From an uncultured Burkholderiales bacterium (GTDB lineage: Bacteria > Pseudomonadota > Gammaproteobacteria > Burkholderiales > Burkholderiaceae_C): DNA of 5,954 nt. Location of the stretch: positions 1 to 5,954 of the forward strand of contig CAIQIL010000114.1 of NCBI GenBank assembly GCA_903871865.1. The letters run 5' to 3'. The notes beneath the pieces were generated by a model, which made no database searches, had not been told where the DNA came from, and saw only the letters and a program-made list of their open reading frames with translations. A program made the translations under genes and the position numbers. Below, piece by piece: positions 1 to 4,140 of this stretch (position 1 is the stretch's first letter; every line of letters starts with the position of its first letter).

Positions 1-1
1 T

Positions 2-1213
2 GCGGTGGCCGAGGTGCGCGAGGCCATCGACTTCCTGCGCTATTACGCGGCCGAAGCCGAGCGGGTGATGGCGCCCATGGCCTTGCCCGCCCCCTGGCCT
101 GGCGTCACGGGCGAGACCAACACGCTCAGCCTGCATGGGCGCGGCATGTGGGTCTGCATCAGCCCGTGGAACTTCCCGCTGGCCATCTTCGTGGGCCAGG
201 TGGCCGCGGCCCTGGTCACCGGCAACACCGTGCTGGCCAAGCCGGCCGAGCAAACACCTGGCGTCGCCCTGGCCGCCGCGGGCTTGCTGCACGACGCGGG
301 CGTGCCCAGCGATGTGCTCCAGGTGCTGCACGGGCCTGGCGAAACGGTGGGCGCCGCCTTGGTCGCACACCCGGGCGTGGCCGGCGTGGCCTTCACAGGC
401 TCCACGGCCGTGGCCAAGCACATCCAGCGCGCGCTGGCGGCCAAAGACGGTCCCATCGTGCCGCTGATCGCGGAAACCGGCGGCATCAACGCCATGCTGG
501 TGGACCCCAGCGCCCTGCCCGAGCAGGTCTGCGACGCCGTGCTGCAAAGCGCCTTCCGCTCGGCCGGGCAACGTTGCTCGGCGCTGCGCCTGCTGTGCCT
601 GCACGAAGACATCGCCGGGCGCACCCTGGCGATGATCGCGGGCGCCGTGGCAGAGCTGCGTGTCGGCGATCCTGCCCGCATCGACACCGACATCGGCCCG
701 CTGATCGACGCCGAAGCCCATGCCAAGCTCTGCGCCCAGGTCGAGAGGCTGCGCCACCACGGCCGCCCTCTGTGGGCAGACCGCCCTCCCCACGACCTGG
801 CCGTGCCGCATGTGCAGCCCCCACTGGCCTTCGAGGTGGACAGCATCGCGGACGTCCAGGAAGAAATCTTCGGCCCGGTGCTGCAAGTACTGCGCTGGCG
901 TGGCGACGCGGCCCAGGTCATCGACGACATCAACGCCCTGGGCCATGGCCTGACCCTGGGCATCCAGACCCGCATCGACAGCCGCGCGCAGGCGCTGGCA
1001 GCTCGGGCACGCACCGGCAATGTCTACGTCAACCGCAACATGGTCGGCGCGGTGGTGGGCCTGCAGCCTTTCGGTGGCGAGGGCCTCAGCGGCACCGGCC
1101 CGAAGGCCGGCGGCCCACACTGCCTGCCGCGCTTCTGCGTGGAGCAGACGGTCACGGTGAACACGGCCGCGGCGGGCGGCAACGTGGCGCTGATGGCGGC
1201 GCGGCGCGACTGA
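2..1213 (+). CDS. putA: Bifunctional proline dehydrogenase / L-glutamate gamma-semialdehyde dehydrogenase (PutA), C-terminal part; 5' end off window
   Basis: The reading frame is open to the left edge, so only the last 403 residues are visible; the GTG at position 5 is an internal Val, not a start. PutA oxidises proline to glutamate in two steps, and this part is the NAD+-dependent aldehyde dehydrogenase that converts glutamate semialdehyde to glutamate. Visible ALDH landmarks, numbered from the first full codon: ISPWNFP (53-59), the cofactor-binding stretch around FTGST (131-135), AETGG with the conserved Glu (codon 473-475), SAGQRCSALR with the catalytic Cys (codon 575-577), EIFGPV (288-293) and PFGGEGLSGTGPKAGGP near the end. 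The protein then goes straight into the PutA-specific tail TVNTAAAGGN and stops. E. coli PutA has a further domain of about 150-200 residues before that tail, so this looks like the shorter PutA type. The proline dehydrogenase half and any N-terminal DNA-binding domain lie off window. A stand-alone P5C dehydrogenase is less likely because of the tail. Confidence 0.93.
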   Translation, partial: AVAEVREAIDFLRYYAAEAERVMAPMALPAPWPGVTGETNTLSLHGRGMWVCISPWNFPLAIFVGQVAAALVTGNTVLAKPAEQTPGVALAAAGLLHDAGVPSDVLQVLHGPGETVGAALVAHPGVAGVAFTGSTAVAKHIQRALAAKDGPIVPLIAETGGINAMLVDPSALPEQVCDAVLQSAFRSAGQRCSALRLLCLHEDIAGRTLAMIAGAVAELRVGDPARIDTDIGPLIDAEAHAKLCAQVERLRHHGRPLWADRPPHDLAVPHVQPPLAFEVDSIADVQEEIFGPVLQVLRWRGDAAQVIDDINALGHGLTLGIQTRIDSRAQALAARARTGNVYVNRNMVGAVVGLQPFGGEGLSGTGPKAGGPHCLPRFCVEQTVTVNTAAAGGNVALMAARRD

Positions 1214-1223
1214 CGCCGCGCCG
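1197..1223. terminator. GC-only hairpin at the putA 3' end, stop codon in the loop (possible bidirectional terminator)
   Basis: Bases 1197-1206 pair perfectly with 1214-1223 (10 bp, all G/C). The 7-base loop (1207-1213) contains the putA stop TGA. There is no T-tract on either side, so this is not a canonical intrinsic terminator. It lies between convergent genes and could fold in either transcript. Its right arm also takes part in an alternative 7-bp stem (1218-1224 with 1233-1239), and the two cannot form together. The pairing is seen in the sequence; the role in termination or mRNA 3'-end protection is inferred. Confidence 0.4.
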
Positions 1224-1250
1224 GAGCCCACGCCGGCGCCCTGCCCCGCC

Positions 1251-1871
1251 TCACTCGCCTTGCATCAGCGAGTCGAGCGTGAGGGCGAAGGCCGGCGCGA
1301 AGGTGTCGAGGAAGTAGCGCAGCTCGGGCGTCATGTGCTCGTCGAGCTTGCGGCGGATCTGCTGCTCGGCCTGCGCGAACTCGGGGTTGCCGAAACGCAA
1401 CTCGGCCTGGCACTTGAGCCAGGCGGCGAGGCGGTCGGCGGTCTTGACCAGCGCTGCCTCATGGGCAGGCCAGTGCGCGTGGTCCATCACGGCAGACATC
1501 GACGGCTGCAGCGCCGCCGGCAGCAGGGACACCATCTCGCGGCAGACCTCGCCTTCGAGGTTGGCCGTGGCGTGGCGCATGGCCGGCGAGTACTTGACCG
1601 GCGTGGGCAAATCGCCCGTGATGGCCTCGGTGGCATCGTGGAACAGCGCGCGCGCGGCCACGGCGTTGGGGTCCACCGGCTGCTGGAAGACGTCCCGGCT
1701 GATGACGGCCAGCGCATGCGCCAGCACCGCGACCTCCCAGCTGTGCTGGGCCACGTCCTCCGCTTCGGCATTGCGCATCAGGCCCCAGCGCTTGATGTAG
1801 CGCAGGCGAGCGATGTGGGCATAAAAGGGACTGTGTTCGGCGCTGCGGGAGGGGTCGGTGGGGGGCGTCAT
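1251..1871 (-). CDS. yfbR: YfbR-like 5'-deoxynucleotidase, HD domain
   Basis: A 206-residue protein closely resembling E. coli YfbR (199 aa), a metal-dependent phosphohydrolase that removes phosphate from deoxyribonucleoside 5'-monophosphates in the cytoplasm and takes part in dNTP pool turnover. The HD-family metal ligands are present: His43 (AQHSWEVA), His78-Asp79 (FHDATEA) and Asp146 (KTADRLAAW). Residues matching the YfbR substrate and catalytic positions are also there: Arg28-Trp29 (IKRWGLMRN), Glu82 and Asp87 in GDLPTPVKY. The frame stays open upstream to 2351, but the ATG at 1871 is chosen because similarity begins just after it (FYAHIARL matches E. coli FFAHLSRL) and the upstream part is antisense to the DUF3592 gene. 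No clear Shine-Dalgarno is seen before this ATG. The gene converges on putA with a 37-base gap and diverges from the DUF3592 gene. Family assignment is strong; exact substrate range is inferred from homology. Confidence 0.92.
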   Translation of the reverse strand: MTPPTDPSRSAEHSPFYAHIARLRYIKRWGLMRNAEAEDVAQHSWEVAVLAHALAVISRDVFQQPVDPNAVAARALFHDATEAITGDLPTPVKYSPAMRHATANLEGEVCREMVSLLPAALQPSMSAVMDHAHWPAHEAALVKTADRLAAWLKCQAELRFGNPEFAQAEQQIRRKLDEHMTPELRYFLDTFAPAFALTLDSLMQGE

Positions 1872-1946
1872 GGCGGTGTCACTGCGGTGCGGCCTGCATC
1901 TTCGCCCAAAAAACCACGCCGGCATCGGCACAGGCACAATGCCGCC
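1872..1946. promoter_or_regulatory. Divergent intergenic region between yfbR and the DUF3592 gene
   Basis: This 75-base gap must hold promoter signals for both divergent genes unless these lie inside the coding regions. I see one A-tract (1908-1913, TTTTTT on the minus strand) but no convincing -35/-10 pair in either direction and no strong ribosome binding site for either gene. The call rests on gene orientation rather than on recognised motifs. Confidence 0.35.
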
Positions 1947-2327
1947 ATGCCCGACCAACTTGGCAAATACATCGTCGCCGCCTTCGTGCTGGCCTTCTGT
2001 TTCCTGGCCTGGCGCGCCTGGCAGATCAAGCAGGCCAGCCCGCAGTGGCCCAGCGTGGAGGGCGAAATCACCGAGTCCCGCGCCAGGCCCTTCAACGCCC
2101 AGTCGGGCGAGCCCGAAGCCGGCAAGAACGACTGGATGGCCGAAGTGCGCTTTCGCTACAGCGTTCAGGGCGTGACCCACGAGGGCAACCGCCTGCAGGC
2201 TTTTGGCCGCCACTATGTCAGCCGCGAGGAGGCCGAACAGGCCCTGGCGCCCTACCCCGTGGGTGCGCGCGTCAAGGTCTTCCACGACCCGGCGCGGCCC
2301 GAGGTCAGCGTGCTGATTCCCGGTTGA
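1947..2327 (+). CDS. Small DUF3592-domain membrane protein, function unknown
   Basis: A 126-residue protein. Residues 7-22 form one hydrophobic helix (YIVAAFVLAFCFLAW), followed by a soluble region with the DUF3592 pattern: WPSVEGEITESR (34-45), VRFRYSVQGVTHEGNRL (67-83) and a closing YPVGARVKVFHDPARPEVSVL (103-123). This domain is predicted to be mostly beta strand, and no biochemical role is established that I know of. Many DUF3592 proteins have a second membrane helix after the domain; this one stops right after the DPARPEVSVL motif, so it is a one-helix form. The ATG at 1947 is chosen because the frame further upstream is low-complexity antisense of the yfbR region with no helix or domain. 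It lacks a strong Shine-Dalgarno. It lies on the same strand as the repressor gene 82 bases downstream, but that gene has its own promoter, so membership in that operon is doubtful. Confidence 0.85.
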   Translation: MPDQLGKYIVAAFVLAFCFLAWRAWQIKQASPQWPSVEGEITESRARPFNAQSGEPEAGKNDWMAEVRFRYSVQGVTHEGNRLQAFGRHYVSREEAEQALAPYPVGARVKVFHDPARPEVSVLIPG

Positions 2328-2339
2328 TCCCCGATTGAT
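2314..2339 (+). repeat. Imperfect 11-bp tandem repeat across the DUF3592 gene stop codon
   Basis: Two units, 2314-2324 (tgattcccggt) and 2325-2335 (tgatccccgat), match at 9 of 11 positions, and a third unit begins with tgat at 2336. The gene's TGA stop opens the second unit. The period of 11 is not a multiple of three, so a change in copy number would alter only the 3' end and the spacer. Seen directly; no function is assigned. Confidence 0.5.
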
Positions 2340-2353
2340 CAGGGCCAACACCC

Positions 2354-2382
2354 TTGCCTACCCCGCCGGGTATGCCTAGACT
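2354..2382 (+). promoter_or_regulatory. Probable sigma-70 promoter of the repressor-DUF3422 operon
   Basis: A -35-like TTGCCT (2354-2359) and a -10-like TAGACT (2377-2382) are separated by the optimal 17 bases, about 27 bases before the ATG at 2410. The match is partial (3 of 6 and 4 of 6 to TTGACA and TATAAT). The spacer is almost entirely filled by a palindrome typical of CsoR-family operators, which strengthens the call. Confidence 0.6.
2356..2375. promoter_or_regulatory. Palindromic CsoR-family operator in the -35/-10 spacer
   Basis: The core TACCC-CGCC-GGGTA (2359-2372) is a perfect 5-bp inverted repeat around 4 central bases. It extends to matching GC/GC ends after one mismatch (2356-2357 with 2374-2375). 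A G/C tract flanked by TA on both sides is the known layout of CsoR, RcnR and FrmR operators. It overlaps the -35 element and fills the spacer, so a bound repressor would block RNA polymerase. Binding by the product of the gene starting 35 bases downstream is inferred (autoregulation). Confidence 0.65.
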
Positions 2383-2409
2383 GCGCGGTCTGCCAACACC
2401 TCCCAGCCC

Positions 2410-2739
2410 ATGGCCACCCTGGACAACGACGCCCGCACCGACATCCTCAACCGCCTCAAGCGCGCCGAAGGGCAGCTGCGCGGCATCCAGCGCATGATCG
2501 AAGCGGGCGAGCCCTGCCAGCCGGTTGCCGTGCAGATGTCGGCCGTGCGCAAGGCGCTGGACAGCACCTGGCTGCGCATGGTGCGCTGCCTGATGGCGCA
2601 GGAGCTCAACGAGCGTCTGGTTTCGGCAGACGCCGATGACACGGCCTCATCGGCAGCATCGGCCACCGCCGCCCACACCGCCGAAGTCGTGGACGCCGTG
2701 CTCGACCAGATGGAAGCCATGCTCGGCAAATTGCGCTGA
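2410..2739 (+). CDS. CsoR/RcnR/FrmR-family (DUF156) transcriptional repressor with atypical sensor residues
   Basis: A 109-residue all-helical protein with the family core: ILNRLKRAEGQLRGIQRMIE (12-31), Cys36 in GEPCQPV, and VQMSAVRKAL (41-50). Members are small tetrameric DNA-binding proteins that let go of G/C-tract operators on binding Cu(I), Ni/Co, formaldehyde or persulfides. Family ligands include a Cys near position 35, a His 25 residues later and, in CsoR, a Cys 29 residues later. Here Cys36 is kept, but the His position is Leu61 and the +29 position is Glu65; a second Cys sits at 60. C36 and C60 are the only cysteines. The N-terminus is Met-Ala, not the Met-Pro used by FrmR for formaldehyde. 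The C-terminus has an Ala/Ser/Asp-rich stretch (73-88) before a last helix. A palindromic operator lies in its own promoter. It is followed after 9 bases by the DUF3422 gene. Fold and repressor role are confident; the inducer is unknown, and copper, nickel or formaldehyde sensing should not be assumed. Confidence 0.9.
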   Translation: MATLDNDARTDILNRLKRAEGQLRGIQRMIEAGEPCQPVAVQMSAVRKALDSTWLRMVRCLMAQELNERLVSADADDTASSAASATAAHTAEVVDAVLDQMEAMLGKLR

Positions 2740-2742
2740 GGA
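2738..2742 (+). promoter_or_regulatory. Shine-Dalgarno of the DUF3422 gene overlapping the repressor stop codon
   Basis: GAGGA begins within the TGA stop of the repressor gene (2737-2739) and ends 6 bases before the ATG at 2749. This supports that start codon and suggests translational coupling of the two genes. Confidence 0.65.
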
Positions 2743-2748
2743 CGCCGC

Positions 2749-4113
2749 ATGGACGCCATCCACACGCACCGCACGGCCCTCCCCCGCGCCCTGCCCACCG
2801 ACGACGCCCAGCGCGAGCTGCTGCACAACGAGGTCCACGCCCGACCACCGGCCCGCATCCGCCTGCCGGCCCTGGTGGTCTACGTGGCCGTGCTCAACGA
2901 GGGCGTGAGCCGCGAAGACGAATGGGCCCACCTGCGCGCCCTGCCCGGCCAGCACGACCTGCCGCTGCAGGCGCTGTCGGGCAACTTCGTGCGCCTGCGC
3001 TTTGCCGACCACACGCTCAAGTGGGAGCGCCACACCGAGTTCAGCCGCTACTCCATCGTCCAGGCCCTGCCCGATGAGGCCCTGGCCGCGGGCACCGACG
3101 GCGATCACACCGATGGCACGCACGAAGCCGCGCTGATGCGCTCGCTGGCGGTCGATGTCGCCTGGCTGGCCGGCATCCCCGGCAAAACGGTGGCCGCCAT
3201 CATGATGGCCATGCTGCACGGCGATGTCGATGACACCCCAGCCATGCGCGCCACCGCCGCGCCCTGGTTCGATGGCCGCGACACCCTGGCCTCGCTGATG
3301 GGCATCCGCCGCTCATGCGCCATGACGGACTTCCGCCTGCGCGACAGCGGCTTCGAGCGCCTGCTGGTCATCTCACCGACCAACACCTCGGAGCAGCGCG
3401 TGGGCCGCATCTCGCAGCGCCTGCTGGAGCTCGAAACCTACCGCCTGATGGCCCTGCGCGGCCTGCCCGTGGCCAAGGCCCTGGCGCCCATGCTCGGTGA
3501 CGCCGAAGCCCGCCTCGCCGAGATCACGGCGCGCATGGAAAACAAGGACGCCTCCGACCAGGAGCTGCTGGACAAGCTCATCGCGCTGGCCGCCACGGTG
3601 GAGCGCGCCACGGCCACCCACCTCTACCGCTTCACGGCCACGCAGGCCTACTACGCCCTGGTCGAGCAACGCATCGAGCAACTGCGCGAAACCCCCATCC
3701 CCGGCACGCAGACCGTGGGCGAGTTCGTGCTGCGGCGGGTGTCACCGGCGATGGCGACGGTGCAGGCCACGGCCCAGCGCCTGAGCTCGCTGTCGCAGCG
3801 CATCGAGCGCGCCAGCGCGCTGCTGCGCACGCGCGTGGACATCGCCACCGAGTCGCAAAACCAGACGCTGCTGGAAAAGCTCACGCGCGGGCAAGAGCTG
3901 CAATTGCGCCTGCAAACCACGGTGGAAGGCCTGTCGATCGCGGCCATCGCCTACTACGTGGTCAGCCTGGTCCTGTACCTGGGCAAGGCGGGCAAGGCCG
4001 CGGGCCTGCCGGTCAACCCCGAGCTGCTGGCCGGGGCGCTCATCCCGCTGGTGCTGCTGGGCATCTGGTGGGGCACGCGGCAGTTGCACAAGAAGCTGCA
4101 CGCCGGGCACTGA
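2749..4113 (+). CDS. DUF3422 family protein with C-terminal pair of membrane helices, function unknown
   Basis: A 454-residue protein of the DUF3422 family, recognised by LHNEVHARP (25-33) near the N-terminus, the ETYRLMALRGLPVAKAL block (229-245) and the C-terminal RLQTTVEGLSIAAIAYYV region (387-404). Residues 1 to about 245 form a soluble alpha/beta domain. Residues from about 250 to 393 look helical, with coiled-coil character around 335-393 (RLSSLSQRIERASALLRTRV and following). Two hydrophobic helices follow, near 395-412 and 426-442, joined by a loop of about 13 residues, and a basic tail ends the protein. This predicts an inner-membrane hairpin with the large domain in the cytoplasm. 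There is one cysteine (Cys190). The start is supported by a GAGGA ribosome binding site that overlaps the upstream stop. It is the only likely structural gene of the repressor-led operon, so its product probably answers the repressor's signal. No reaction or transport activity can be assigned from sequence; the shape recalls CorA-type proteins but there is no GMN motif. Confidence 0.88.
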   Translation: MDAIHTHRTALPRALPTDDAQRELLHNEVHARPPARIRLPALVVYVAVLNEGVSREDEWAHLRALPGQHDLPLQALSGNFVRLRFADHTLKWERHTEFSRYSIVQALPDEALAAGTDGDHTDGTHEAALMRSLAVDVAWLAGIPGKTVAAIMMAMLHGDVDDTPAMRATAAPWFDGRDTLASLMGIRRSCAMTDFRLRDSGFERLLVISPTNTSEQRVGRISQRLLELETYRLMALRGLPVAKALAPMLGDAEARLAEITARMENKDASDQELLDKLIALAATVERATATHLYRFTATQAYYALVEQRIEQLRETPIPGTQTVGEFVLRRVSPAMATVQATAQRLSSLSQRIERASALLRTRVDIATESQNQTLLEKLTRGQELQLRLQTTVEGLSIAAIAYYVVSLVLYLGKAGKAAGLPVNPELLAGALIPLVLLGIWWGTRQLHKKLHAGH

Positions 4114-4139
4114 TGGCCCGGATGGCAGGGATGCCCCGG
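4103..4139. terminator. Overlapping GC hairpins between the convergent DUF3422 and tamB genes (possible bidirectional terminator)
   Basis: CCGGGC (4103-4108) pairs with GCCCGG (4116-4121); the 7-base loop holds the DUF3422 stop TGA (4111-4113). An overlapping alternative fold pairs 4118-4121 with 4136-4139 and 4124-4127 with 4132-4135 around a tetraloop, with a 2-base bulge; on the minus strand this sits directly after the tamB stop. Neither has a T-tract. The pairing is seen; the terminator function is inferred. Confidence 0.35.
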
Positions 4140-4140
4140 C

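Noticed and set aside
43..1020. Minus-strand open frame of 325 codons opposite putA
   Set aside because: It is the antisense of a clear ALDH domain and is rich in Ser/Arg/Ala with no family signature; typical of high-GC antisense frames.
1901..1940. Possible promoter for the DUF3592 gene with a CACAAT -10-like element at 1935-1940
   Set aside because: The element ends only 6 bases before the ATG and has no usable -35; a leaderless start cannot be supported from sequence alone.
1260..2327. Long plus-strand open frame of 355 codons that includes the DUF3592 gene
   Set aside because: Codons before 1947 are antisense to the well-supported yfbR gene and give low-complexity Arg/Gly/His-rich protein with no domain; only the part from the ATG at 1947 is credible.
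1872..2351. N-terminal extension of yfbR to a start at 2351, giving 366 residues
   Set aside because: The extension is antisense to the DUF3592 gene, has no recognisable domain, and YfbR proteins are about 200 residues long.
2341..2354. AGGG-CCAACA-CCCT small hairpin as a terminator for the DUF3592 gene
   Set aside because: The stem is only 4 bp with no T-tract, too weak to call.
2647..3219. Minus-strand open frame across the repressor-DUF3422 junction
   Set aside because: It overlaps two supported genes and gives a Gly/His/Gln-rich translation with no domain.
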